Shown here piece after piece: positions 47,593 through 56,001 of a DNA stretch of 64,000 nucleotides (position 1 is its first letter; the number at the start of each line of letters is the position of its first letter). Source of the stretch: Thalassospira sp. MCCC 1A01148. Lineage in GTDB: Bacteria; Pseudomonadota; Alphaproteobacteria; Rhodospirillales; Thalassospiraceae. Under the pieces are notes generated by a model that ran no database searches, was not told the origin of the DNA, and saw nothing but the letters and a program-made list of their open reading frames with translations. The DNA lies in contig NZ_LPVZ01000020.1 of assembly GCF_001613795.1 (NCBI RefSeq), forward strand, positions 744,001 through 808,000, given 5' to 3'. The position numbers and the translations under genes are program-made.

Positions 47593-48753
47593 ATGTCCAC
47601 CGCGACCAATACAAAAAAGCGCCCACCGCTTCCCGGTCACCACATGGTGCTCGGCGAAACGGAAAAGCTGCGCCTTGATAGCGGTGTGGAATTTGGCCCC
47701 TTCACGCTGGCCTATCAGACCTATGGCGAACTGAATGCGGATAAATCCAACGCGATTCTGGTCTGTCATGCGCTGACAGGTGACCAATATGTCGCCGATG
47801 ACGTGCACCCGATCACAGGAAAAGCCGGTTGGTGGTCCGAAATTGTGGGTCCGGGCAAGATCATTGATACCGACAAGTATTTCGTGATCTGCAGCAATGT
47901 GATTGGCGGCTGCCTTGGCAGCACCGGTCCCAAGGACGTCAATCCCGAAACCGGCAAGCCGTGGGGCCTTGATTTCCCGGTCATTACCATTGCCGACATG
48001 GTGCGCGCCCAGACCATGCTGATTGATGCGCTTGGCATTGATATGCTGTTTGCGGTTATTGGCGGCTCGATGGGCGGCATGCAGGTTCTTGAATGGTGCA
48101 AAAGCTATCCGGAGCGTGTCTATGCCGCGGCCCCGATTGCGACCTCTTTCCGCCATTCGGCGCAAAACATCGCTTTCCACGAAGTCGGGCGTCAGGCCGT
48201 GATGGCCGACCCGGACTGGTGTGGGGGCAACTATCTGCTTGAAGGCAAGAAACCGTCCCGTGGGCTGGCAGTTGCGCGCATGACCGCGCACATCACCTAT
48301 CTGTCGCAGCCGGCCCTGCATCGCAAATTCGGCCGCAAGCTTCAGAACCGCGGTGCGATCACCTATAGCTTCGACAATGACTTTCAGATCGAAAGTTACT
48401 TGCGCCATCAGGGCAAAAGCTTCGTCGACCGGTTTGATGCCAACAGCTATCTCTATATCACGCGTGCGATGGATTATTTCGATCTGTCGCTTGAATATGA
48501 CGGACGCCTTGCCGAGGCGTTTCAGGGCTGCAAAACCCGGTTCTGCGTTGTGTCGTTTTCAAGTGACTGGTGCTTTACCACGGCTGAGAGCCGCATCGTT
48601 GCGCATGCACTCAATGCCGCATCGTGCAATGTCAGTTGTGTGGAAATCGAAAGCGACAAGGGCCATGACGCGTTCTTGCTTGATGAACCGGATTTCCACA
48701 TGGTGCTAAGCGGCTTTATCGAAGGTGCTGCCGAAGGTCGGGGACTGAAATAA
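47593..48753 (+). CDS. metX: Homoserine O-acetyltransferase
   Basis: MetX acylates homoserine with acetyl-CoA (or, in some alphaproteobacteria, succinyl-CoA) for methionine synthesis. The 386-residue alpha/beta hydrolase has [11 protein letters not shown], the oxyanion region [13 protein letters not shown], the nucleophile elbow [12 protein letters not shown] and the catalytic Asp/His region [14 protein letters not shown]. The family signature is complete. It is followed two bases later by the metW region, the usual alphaproteobacterial pair. Confidence 0.95.
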   Translation: MSTATNTKKRPPLPGHHMVLGETEKLRLDSGVEFGPFTLAYQTYGELNADKSNAILVCHALTGDQYVADDVHPITGKAGWWSEIVGPGKIIDTDKYFVICSNVIGGCLGSTGPKDVNPETGKPWGLDFPVITIADMVRAQTMLIDALGIDMLFAVIGGSMGGMQVLEWCKSYPERVYAAAPIATSFRHSAQNIAFHEVGRQAVMADPDWCGGNYLLEGKKPSRGLAVARMTAHITYLSQPALHRKFGRKLQNRGAITYSFDNDFQIESYLRHQGKSFVDRFDANSYLYITRAMDYFDLSLEYDGRLAEAFQGCKTRFCVVSFSSDWCFTTAESRIVAHALNAASCNVSCVEIESDKGHDAFLLDEPDFHMVLSGFIEGAAEGRGLK

Positions 48754-48767
48754 TCATGGAAGAAACG

Positions 48768-49403
48768 ATGTCAAACGGCGCTGACGTACCTGCGCATAGC
48801 GACCGCATCCGTGTCGATCTGCAGCTGATTGCCGACATGATCGATCCGGGGACCCGTGTACTCGATATCGGCTGCGGCGACGGTGAACTTCTGGGCTATC
48901 TGACGCGCACCAAAAAGGTTGATGGTCGCGGTCTTGAACTGTCCAACGAAGGGGTGCGCAACTGCGTCGCACAGGGCCTGCCGGTGATGCAGGGCGATGC
49001 CGACCGTGATCTGGGCGATTATCCCGATGGTGCGTTTGACTATGCCATTCTCAGTCAAACGCTTCAGGCGACCCAGCGTCCCAAGGAAGTGTTGTCGGAG
49101 CTGCTGCGCATCGGCAAGCAGGCGATTGTGTCCTTTCCGAATTTCGGGCATTGGCGCGCACGGTTTGACCTGATGTTTCGCGGTCGGATGCCGCAAAACC
49201 CCAACCTGCCGATCATGTGGTACGAGACGCCAAACATCCATTTCTGCACGGTTCTGGACTTCGTCGCGCTGTGCGAAGAAATGAATCTGACGATTGAACG
49301 ATCGATGGTTCTCAATGAAAGCGGATCAAAACTCAGCCTCGGCAGCCAAACCCGGTTTTCCAATTTCTTGGGCAATCAGGCCTTGTTCATGCTGAGCAAA
49401 TAA
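48768..49403 (+). CDS. metW: Methionine biosynthesis protein MetW
   Basis: MetW is a methyltransferase-fold protein paired with MetX, thought to assist its activity. The 211-residue protein has the SAM-binding-type motif VLDIGCGDGELLGYL, LSQTLQATQRP and the conserved FPNFGHWRARFDLMFRGRMP and SNFLGNQALFMLSK. ATG 48768 is chosen because GGAAG lies just upstream; ATG 48756 is an alternative that would add four residues. It forms an operon with metX. Confidence 0.93.
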   Translation: MSNGADVPAHSDRIRVDLQLIADMIDPGTRVLDIGCGDGELLGYLTRTKKVDGRGLELSNEGVRNCVAQGLPVMQGDADRDLGDYPDGAFDYAILSQTLQATQRPKEVLSELLRIGKQAIVSFPNFGHWRARFDLMFRGRMPQNPNLPIMWYETPNIHFCTVLDFVALCEEMNLTIERSMVLNESGSKLSLGSQTRFSNFLGNQALFMLSK

Positions 49404-49810
49404 GTTCATTTCGGCTAGCAATCCGCCCAAATATCACCTTTTGGTTGAATAAGATGTGATTCATATTATCATCTATCCGTGACGCAGGCGCGTTACGGAA
49501 CGGTTGCCTATGGACGGCCGCCTCCAGATTAATCCTTGATTTGAAAAATCGCTGCCTCCGTCTGCCACCTGATTGATAGGTCACAAATACCCTGCTGACA
49601 CGTCAGCAGGGTCAGGACCTGTCAATTCGATTGGAATGGCAGAGCTTATATTTGTGAAATCCGGAAAAAAGCCCGCCAGGCATGTTGACATCCCCACAAA
49701 GGTTTTGACGGCGCAGTTCACAAATAAAATCTCTGCTCTTCGGATCAACTGTTCGGACGAAACAAACAGGTCCTGACCCTAGGCTGTCATTCATCTCAAA
49801 GGGGGCGCGC
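49404..49810. other. Intergenic region with inverted repeats
   Basis: This 407-base gap holds a hairpin CCCTGCTGAC/GTCAGCAGGG (49590-49611) and a 15-bp inverted repeat: AGGGTCAGGACCTGT at 49608-49622 and its exact complement at 49766-49780. The inner segment has no convincing reading frame with a ribosome site. No transposase or tRNA was seen. Confidence 0.6.
49608..49780. repeat. 15-bp inverted repeat pair enclosing about 140 bp
   Basis: AGGGTCAGGACCTGT (49608-49622) is exactly reverse-complemented at 49766-49780. The repeat bounds non-coding sequence and sits about 30 bases upstream of the lipoprotein gene. The core GGGTCAGGAC also occurs upstream of ftsE. It could be a structured RNA, a paired regulator site or the remnant of a miniature element. 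Confidence 0.6.
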
Positions 49811-50647
49811 ATGGCATTACGTGATTTCGCATCAAGAACACTGGTTATCTGCTTTGTCGGACTTCTTGCGGCCTGCTCGCAAAAGGCCGAGATGCTGAAA
49901 CTTTCGGCAACGCAGTTCGGAACGGCAACTGAATCCGCCTTTGACGCCTATGGCACGGCGCAAAGCGCACAGTTTGAGCCTTTCGCGAAATCAGCCGACG
50001 AAAAGCGCGCTGAATTCCTCAACAACATGGAAACGTTCAACAGTTCCGTGACACCTGCAAACGTTGAAGCACTGGTTGACCGAAACGCCAGCAGCGGCAC
50101 GGTTGGCAACAGTTCCGAATGGAAGGCGACCCTTGCCAGTTTGCGTCAGCAATATCAGGAATTTGTCGCGATCTTTGACAATATCGAAGGCGGGTCCGCC
50201 CTTGGTGCATCGGCAGTTACCAACTCCGGTCCGATCCTGAAAAAGTTGCGCCAGCAACTGGCAAGCATCACCAAAAACCTGCAGGAAACCCCGCCACAAT
50301 ACCTCAATCGGCGCGCGACACTGGTGGCACAGCTTAACGCGATCCGTGCTGATGACAATGACGATGCCGCAGCCAAAAAGCTGCGCTATGAGCTTTGGCT
50401 GCAAAGTTGGCAATCCCTGATGGCAGCCGAACAGGAACTGCAGTCAACGACGCTGCGCCATTTCATTAGCGCATCCACACTTGGCGCCAAGCTTCAGACA
50501 CAGATTGATAACTACGCCAAACTTGATGTCGCATCCCTGATAAAGGCCGTCGAAGAAGGCATCACCCTTGTTGACAACATTAACGATCTCTCGGCGGAGG
50601 AACTGCTCAGCCACGGCACTGACCTGATCGAAACCGCAACGCAGTAG
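49811..50647 (+). CDS. Unrecognised helical lipoprotein
   Basis: This 278-residue protein has a lipoprotein signal peptide, LVICFVGLLAAC with the lipobox LAAC near residue 22, then SQKAEMLKLS. The mature part is almost all helical, with heptad-like stretches (LRQQYQEFVAIFDN, ILKKLRQQLASITKNLQE, LRYELWLQSWQSLMAAEQE). Its lack of aspartate after the cysteine fits outer-membrane sorting. I do not recognise the family. It is followed 14 bases later by a short coiled-coil gene, so they form a two-gene unit. Confidence 0.8.
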   Translation: MALRDFASRTLVICFVGLLAACSQKAEMLKLSATQFGTATESAFDAYGTAQSAQFEPFAKSADEKRAEFLNNMETFNSSVTPANVEALVDRNASSGTVGNSSEWKATLASLRQQYQEFVAIFDNIEGGSALGASAVTNSGPILKKLRQQLASITKNLQETPPQYLNRRATLVAQLNAIRADDNDDAAAKKLRYELWLQSWQSLMAAEQELQSTTLRHFISASTLGAKLQTQIDNYAKLDVASLIKAVEEGITLVDNINDLSAEELLSHGTDLIETATQ

Positions 50648-50661
50648 CAAAGGAGGCCGAT

Positions 50662-50949
50662 ATGTCTGATCATCTTAACGAACTCATCACCGAAGCCCGA
50701 CTTGCCTATCAGAATGCGGTTGTCGCGCTGCAAAGTGCTGATATCAACGAAGCACTGACCCTGCGGCCCAAAGTCGAAGAGGCCCGCAAGCTTGTTGAAA
50801 AACTGGAAACCCGGCAACTTAAGGCAGGTGTCGTGGTGACCGCCGAAGATGTCACCAGAATGCGGGAACTGCGCGAGCAGATTAATTCTGCCGCCACCTT
50901 GCAGCAAACACTGACAAAACTGGCATCGATCCTGGTTACCTTTGTCTAG
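50662..50949 (+). CDS. Small soluble coiled-coil protein
   Basis: This 95-residue protein starts MSDHLNELITEARLAYQNAV, after AAAGGAGG at eight bases. It is predicted to be mostly helical, with the heptad-like VEEARKLVEKLETRQLKAGV and DVTRMRELREQINSAATLQQ, and has no signal peptide. The ribosome site is strong. With the upstream lipoprotein it forms a two-gene unit across the membrane compartments; a functional link is inferred only from the operon. No known family recognised. TAGGGTCAGG follows its stop. Confidence 0.8.
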   Translation: MSDHLNELITEARLAYQNAVVALQSADINEALTLRPKVEEARKLVEKLETRQLKAGVVVTAEDVTRMRELREQINSAATLQQTLTKLASILVTFV

Positions 50950-50995
50950 GGTCAGGCAGCCAAAATCTGTTCGGCGTGGCTTGGGTGGAAGGTTG

Positions 50996-51454
50996 CTACT
51001 GTTGCCAGCGGTCGGCATCGGCATCGTCAGATGCCTTTGCCGTAACCCATTTATCGCCACCGTCCGGGCTTTCTTCGCGTTTCCAGAAGGGGGCGCGGGT
51101 TTTAAGGAAATCCATGATGAAGTCGCAGGCCTCAAACGCCGCACGACGATGGGCGGACAGAACAATCACCAGAACAATGCGTTCACCGGGCAGCATGCGG
51201 CCAAAGCGATGAACGATGCGGATGTCGTCAAGCGGCCAACGATCTGCAGCCTCATCCGCGATCTTTTCCAGTTCGCGTTCGGTCATGCCGGGATAATGAT
51301 CAAGCGTCAGGGCCGAGACACTTTCCCCACCATGAATATCGCGCACCAGCCCGACAAAACTGACCGCCGCCCCGATATCGGTACGACCATCGGTCAGGGC
51401 CGAAAGCTCGACTCCTGGGTCAAAATCATGTTGCTGAACAGAAACGCGTGACAT
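50996..51454 (-). CDS. moaE: Molybdopterin synthase catalytic subunit
   Basis: MoaE transfers sulfur from MoaD thiocarboxylate to precursor Z to make molybdopterin. The 152-residue protein has GAAVSFVGLVRD, LTLDHYPGMTERELEKIADE, VHRFGRMLPGERIVLVIVLS and the catalytic FLKTRAPFWKREE region with its lysine. ATG 51454 gives the normal N-terminus. It follows pgsA by 37 bases. No moaD lies between them, although related genomes usually have one. Confidence 0.94.
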   Translation of the reverse strand: MSRVSVQQHDFDPGVELSALTDGRTDIGAAVSFVGLVRDIHGGESVSALTLDHYPGMTERELEKIADEAADRWPLDDIRIVHRFGRMLPGERIVLVIVLSAHRRAAFEACDFIMDFLKTRAPFWKREESPDGGDKWVTAKASDDADADRWQQ

Positions 51455-51491
51455 GGTCGCCGTCCCGGATTGGGTGAGTTGGGGCCAAGCC

Positions 51492-52043
51492 CTAGTCGAG
51501 ATGCTTAAGGCCGGTCCGAAGATAAATATAGCCGGTCTGGACCGTGACGATCCCGGCAATCCATAGCAGGATATCACCAATCAGGATCGAGGGAATCAAT
51601 TCAGGCGATGCATCACCAACCAGAAGGAAGCCGATGGCCAGAATCTGTGCCGTGGTTTTCCATTTGGCAAGCACGGTGACTGGCAACGGCACTTTAATCT
51701 CGGCCAGATGTTCGCGCAGGCCCGACACCATGATTTCGCGGCACATGATAATGACCGCGGGCAATACCGCAAAACCGGAAATGCGTTCGAACGCCACCAT
51801 CATCATCAAGGCTGCCGCCACCAGAAGCTTGTCGGCAATCGGATCAAGGAACCGACCAAGTGGGGATACCACATTCATCGAGCGCGCCAGATAGCCGTCA
51901 AAGAAATCGGTCACCCCGGCAAAGGCAAACAGGGCAAAGCCGACCCAGTTGCCAACCGGACCATTGATGTAAAACGACGCGATCAGCGCCGGGATTACGA
52001 ATATGCGCGACATGGTCAGCAGATTGGGAATCTGGTTTTTCAT
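51492..52043 (-). CDS. pgsA: CDP-diacylglycerol-glycerol-3-phosphate 3-phosphatidyltransferase
   Basis: PgsA makes phosphatidylglycerol phosphate, the first step of PG and cardiolipin synthesis. The 183-residue membrane protein has the CDP-alcohol phosphotransferase motif DFFDGYLARSMNVVSPLGRF followed by LDPIADKLL, so D-G-x2-A-R-x8-G-x3-D-x3-D is complete, and four to five helices. It starts MKNQIPNLLTMSRIFVIPAL, usual for the family. It lies between uvrC and moaE, all on the minus strand. Confidence 0.95.
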   Translation of the reverse strand: MKNQIPNLLTMSRIFVIPALIASFYINGPVGNWVGFALFAFAGVTDFFDGYLARSMNVVSPLGRFLDPIADKLLVAAALMMMVAFERISGFAVLPAVIIMCREIMVSGLREHLAEIKVPLPVTVLAKWKTTAQILAIGFLLVGDASPELIPSILIGDILLWIAGIVTVQTGYIYLRTGLKHLD

Positions 52044-52206
52044 AAGCGGCCTGTTTGATGGATTTTATGGCGATGACGTCACGGGTTTAGTCATGGCATG
52101 GGGCACATCACCGCCCAAAGCCGCGCAATTATTAATGGCTTGAAGCGCTTACCACAAGGGCTGCTTTCCCATTGTTCGCTATCGCAATATTCAGGCGCGA
52201 AAGTGA

Positions 52207-54144
52207 TCACTTTTCGTCGTGGAAATGATCATAAATCTTTCGGGCGAGTGCCGCACTGATGCCATCGACGGCTTCCAAGTCAGCCAGACCGGCATCCGCG
52301 ACCCCGCGCGCAGAGCCGAAATGATGCAGGAGCGCCTTTTTGCGCGCACCCCCAACACCGGGCACCGAATCCAGAACGCTTTTGCCGATCTGTTTGGCGC
52401 GTTTGGCGCGATGGGTGCCAATCGCCCAACGATGGGCTTCGTCACGTAGGCGCTGAATGAAATAAAGCACCGGGTCTTTCATATCGAGACGTACCGGGGC
52501 CTTGCCGGGGATGTGCAGCACTTCCTTGCCGGCATTGCGATCAACACCCTTGGCGACACCAACCAGCATGACGTCTTCGATCCCGAGATCTTCAAGCACT
52601 TCGCGCGCCACGCCAAGCTGCCCCAAACCACCATCAATCAGGCACAGGTCCGGCCATGTGCCGTTTTCGCGATCCGGGTCTTCTTTTTGTGCCCGCGCGA
52701 AACGACGGGTCAGGACTTCACGCATCATGGCAAAATCATCACCCGGCGCGATATCGCCCTTGATGTTGAATTTGCGATAGGCGTTTTTCATGAAGCCTTC
52801 GGGTCCGGCGACAATCATGCCACCGACCATGTTGGTGCCTTGCGTGTGGGAGTTATCATAAACTTCGATGCGTTCCGGCGTGCTTTCGAGATCAAGCTTG
52901 TCGGCCAGATCTTCAAGCAGCTTGCGCTGTGTCGCACTCTCGGCCAGACGGCGCCCCAAGGCATCCTTGGCATTGGTCAACGCATGCTCGACCAGCTTGC
53001 GCTTGCCGCCGCGCTTGGGTACGAGCAATTCGATCTTGCGGTCGTTATTGATCGCAAGCGCGTTTTCCACCAGTTCCTGGCCTTCGATTTCGTGTGACAG
53101 AAAGACCTGCTTGGGGGCGGGTTTGTCGGCATAGAACTGCCCGACAAAGGCCGACAGGATTTCGGGAATTTCAGCAGACTGTTCATGGCGCGGGAAGTAG
53201 GACCGGTTGCCATAGTTCGAGCCCGAACGGAAGAAGAAGACCTGCACACAGCTTTGCCCGCCTTCCTGATGGAGCGCGATGACATCGGCCTCCTCGACAC
53301 CTTCGAGGTTGATATCCTGATGGGAGCGGATCTGGCTGAGCGCGCGGATACGGTCGCGATACATCGCAGCCTGTTCGAATTCCATCTTTTCGGATGCATC
53401 CATCATGTCGGCTTCGAGCTGCTTGAGGATTTTCTGGCTGCGCCCGGTCAAAAAGTCGCGGCAGATATCAACAAGCTCGTCATAATCCGGCTTGGAAATG
53501 CGATCGACACAGGGTGCTGCACAACGTTTGATTTGATAAAGCAAACAGGGACGCGACCGGTTGGAAAACACGCCATCGGTGCAAGAGCGCAGCAAAAAGG
53601 CGCGTTGCAGATGGTTGATGGTGTTATTCACCGCCCAGGCCGAGGCAAACGGGCCAAAGCAACTGCCATCCTTGGCGCGCGCGCCGCGATGTTTGACGAT
53701 GCGCGGATAGTCGTGATCTTCGGTGATCAGGATGTACGGGAAGCTTTTGTCATCGCGCAGCAGGATGTTGTAGCGCGGTTTGAGCTTCTTGATCAGGTTG
53801 GATTCAAGAAGAAGCGCCTCGGCCTCGGTATGGGTGGTGATGATTTCCATCCGCACCGTCTGGGCCACCATGCGGGCAATGCGGATCGGCAATTGCATGA
53901 TGCGGGTATAGGCCACCACGCGTTTCTTGAGGTTCTTGGCCTTGCCGACATAAAGAACGCGGTCCTTGTCATCGATCATGCGATAGACACCAGCCGAGCC
54001 CGGCATGGTTTTCAGCGCATTTTTGATCGCCTCCACCCCGCGTGCTGCCCCACCGTCGATTTTATCACCATCAAGCGACAAACCGATTTCCCGCCTCGGG
54101 GTGTCATACCCGGTCGGGTTTTCGGAGGAAACAGGTGGCTTCAT
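52207..54144 (-). CDS. uvrC: Excinuclease ABC subunit C
   Basis: UvrC makes the 3' and 5' incisions of nucleotide excision repair. The 645-residue protein has the GIY-YIG domain (GSAGVYRMIDDKDRVLYVGK), the UVR motif, the RNase H-like domain with RIEVYDNSHTQGTNMVGGMI, LPDLCLIDGGLGQLG-type LCLIDGGLGQLG, and the C-terminal helix-hairpin-helix tandem VPGVGGARKKALLHHFGSAR. ATG 54144 is chosen because GGAG lies seven bases upstream. It leads a uvrC-pgsA-moaE run. Confidence 0.96.
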   Translation of the reverse strand: MKPPVSSENPTGYDTPRREIGLSLDGDKIDGGAARGVEAIKNALKTMPGSAGVYRMIDDKDRVLYVGKAKNLKKRVVAYTRIMQLPIRIARMVAQTVRMEIITTHTEAEALLLESNLIKKLKPRYNILLRDDKSFPYILITEDHDYPRIVKHRGARAKDGSCFGPFASAWAVNNTINHLQRAFLLRSCTDGVFSNRSRPCLLYQIKRCAAPCVDRISKPDYDELVDICRDFLTGRSQKILKQLEADMMDASEKMEFEQAAMYRDRIRALSQIRSHQDINLEGVEEADVIALHQEGGQSCVQVFFFRSGSNYGNRSYFPRHEQSAEIPEILSAFVGQFYADKPAPKQVFLSHEIEGQELVENALAINNDRKIELLVPKRGGKRKLVEHALTNAKDALGRRLAESATQRKLLEDLADKLDLESTPERIEVYDNSHTQGTNMVGGMIVAGPEGFMKNAYRKFNIKGDIAPGDDFAMMREVLTRRFARAQKEDPDRENGTWPDLCLIDGGLGQLGVAREVLEDLGIEDVMLVGVAKGVDRNAGKEVLHIPGKAPVRLDMKDPVLYFIQRLRDEAHRWAIGTHRAKRAKQIGKSVLDSVPGVGGARKKALLHHFGSARGVADAGLADLEAVDGISAALARKIYDHFHDEK

Positions 54145-54621
54145 CAAGGCACTCCACAATCACCAGAATCTGTTGCGGTTCAAGCGAGCTGCAATAGACC
54201 CTAAAATACATTCAAAGTTGTGACGGTCGTCACAGGCAGGCGCGCTTTGGAACATAGCTGAAAAGATTAACATCGCAATACCATCAGGGGGAATCGCCAT
54301 GCCAAAAAAGATGTCCACCAAGACTGTGGATAACTATGTGGGTAATCGGGGGGTGACTTCCTACACCCCTTGAGAGTCTTAACGTTCTGTGAAGTGCTCA
54401 ATTATTGAGCAAAACAGCTAAGTAATTGAAATTCATCAATAAAAATACTGTCAACCTGAAATCATTCGGTAATAGAGTCGTAAAAATTGAATATTTTCCT
54501 TTGATTCACATGCGCCAGATGCTTGTGCATAAGCACAATCGCGATTCGGGCCATAGGAATCAAAGAGTCCCTTGTGATACCGGTTCGAAAAAGTAAATTT
54601 TTTGGCGAGAGACGATGCAGA
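54145..54621. other. AT-rich intergenic region between uvrC and folB
   Basis: This 477-base gap contains a perfect DnaA-box complement TGTGGATAA (54325-54333), a 15-bp palindrome GCTCAATTATTGAGC (54396-54410), and a markedly AT-rich stretch from about 54410 to 54525. A 24-residue frame with a strong ribosome site begins at 54299. I see no tRNA or terminator. Confidence 0.55.
54299..54373 (+). CDS. Possible 24-residue peptide
   Basis: ATG 54299 lies six bases after AGGGGGA, a strong ribosome site, and opens a 24-codon frame starting MPKKMSTKTVDNYVGN and ending SYTP. The peptide is basic and hydrophilic. The frame includes a DnaA-box match at 54325-54333, so its codons may only reflect another function of the DNA. 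I do not recognise it, and it could be chance. Confidence 0.3.
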   Translation: MPKKMSTKTVDNYVGNRGVTSYTP

Positions 54622-55062
54622 TCAGCGCGCGATATTGTGGCGTTCGATTTCTACACCAACCGCTGTGACGTCTTCAAAAACATCAAGCTTTTCAACCCTG
54701 ACGATCACCTTTTGCACGCGCGGATCGGCAAGGCACATATCGGCGAGTTTTTCCCCAAGGGTTTCCACAAGGTTTGTGTGACCGTCCTGGCAAATGCGGC
54801 GCGTGCCGACAACCAGATCTTCGTAGCTGAGCACGGTGGTGATGTCGTCATTCTGAACGCCATCCCCTTCAAGTACTTCCAGATCAAGATTGATTCGAAC
54901 GCGTTGCGGCGCTTCTTTTTCATGTTCATACACCCCGATAGAGGTGTGAATGATCATGTCACGCACGAAGACACGGCGCAGACTGCCTGCCAGATCAGCA
55001 TGGGGCAGATCGGCAAATGGCAATGTCGTAACTTTGGCATCCTTTTTAAGGCCTGCGGTCAT
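54622..55062 (-). CDS. folB: Dihydroneopterin aldolase
   Basis: FolB converts dihydroneopterin to hydroxymethyldihydropterin in folate synthesis. The 146-residue protein has an N-terminal extension of about 30 residues, then the FolB core VFVRDMIIHTSIGVYEHEKE with the conserved glutamate, LSYEDLVVGTRRI and HTNLVETLGEKLADMCL. The last residues VEKLDVFEDVTAVGVEIER match the family. It lies about 100 bases after a FolM-like SDR on the same strand, which suggests a small pterin unit. Confidence 0.93.
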   Translation of the reverse strand: MTAGLKKDAKVTTLPFADLPHADLAGSLRRVFVRDMIIHTSIGVYEHEKEAPQRVRINLDLEVLEGDGVQNDDITTVLSYEDLVVGTRRICQDGHTNLVETLGEKLADMCLADPRVQKVIVRVEKLDVFEDVTAVGVEIERHNIAR

Positions 55063-55164
55063 ATTCCGGTCTTCCTTGTGCTGCTTTCCTGTGCGGTTTG
55101 ATCAACAGAACCACACATGTCCGGCCCGATGTCAGGCTGTGATTTCACAGATCACCGCCGGGCA

Positions 55165-55935
55165 TCATTCGACTGGCTTGTCTTCTTCGCCACTGGGCGC
55201 CCAATCAAGGTGCTGCCCGCCGTCAAGCGCTAACATTTGCCCGGTGATGGCCGGCGCGGCAAGGAAAAATCGAACCGCGTCGCAAATCTCTTGCGGATTT
55301 GTCCCTATTTTCAGGGGCGTTTTGGCACATTGCGCGTCGAAATCTTCCTGTGTTTGTCGGCTACTAGGCAGTGCCGGCCCCGGTCCGATGGCATTCACCC
55401 GAATTTTCGGGGCCAAAGCCAGCGACAGCGTCTGGGTCAGGGTCCAAAGACCGGCCTTTGACAAGGTATAGGTCATGAAATGCGGCGTCAGATTCCATAC
55501 GCGCTGATCAATCAGGTTCAGGATCGCGCCCTTGCAGTCGTCTGGCAGATGCCGGGAAAATTGCTGCGAAAGGACAAACGGCGCACGCAAATTGGTTTCC
55601 ATATGCAGATCCCAACTGTCGCGCGTCGCACTGCCGACGTCATCAAATTCAAAGGTCGAGGCGTTATTAATCAGAACGCCAATCGGGCCAAGCTGTTTGA
55701 CGGCATCTGCGACAAGGCGGTGGGTATCTTCTTCGTTGGTGAGATCGGCCGAAACAACACAGGCCCGCCGACCAAGATCACGTATCTCGGCGGCCAGCGC
55801 TTCGGCATCGCTTTTCGAACTGTTGCAATGAAGGGCGATGTCATACCCCTGCCGCGCCAGATCAAGGCTCAGCGCCCGGCCAATGCGCTTTGCCGCGCCG
55901 GTAATCAAAGCCGTCTTTGGAAATTGACCTGTCAT
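55165..55935 (-). CDS. SDR oxidoreductase, FolM/pteridine-reductase-like
   Basis: This 256-residue SDR has TGAAKRIGRALSLDLARQGY with an arginine in the nucleotide loop (NADPH preference), NNASTFE, and the catalytic YTLSK in THFMTYTLSKAGLWT, plus NAIGPGPALPSS. The LNLIDQRVW-PHFMTY-LSKA run is like that of FolM dihydromonapterin reductase and pteridine reductases. The adjacent folB supports a pterin role, which is inferred. ATG 55935 has GAGG just upstream. Confidence 0.85.
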   Translation of the reverse strand: MTGQFPKTALITGAAKRIGRALSLDLARQGYDIALHCNSSKSDAEALAAEIRDLGRRACVVSADLTNEEDTHRLVADAVKQLGPIGVLINNASTFEFDDVGSATRDSWDLHMETNLRAPFVLSQQFSRHLPDDCKGAILNLIDQRVWNLTPHFMTYTLSKAGLWTLTQTLSLALAPKIRVNAIGPGPALPSSRQTQEDFDAQCAKTPLKIGTNPQEICDAVRFFLAAPAITGQMLALDGGQHLDWAPSGEEDKPVE

Positions 55936-56001
55936 TGCTGCCTCGATCCTTACCATATGGTCCCGTCCGGTGACTGACCAGCCGGGAACTGATTGAACTG
56001 A

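Noticed and set aside
49573..49776. 67-codon frame within the inverted-repeat region, and an opposite frame at 49612-49812
   Set aside because: Neither has a ribosome site or a recognisable composition; both probably arise from the repeat sequence.
54145..54621. Chromosome replication origin
   Set aside because: Only one perfect DnaA box was seen, and no replication genes such as hemE, parA or dnaA are near. GC skew could not be computed.
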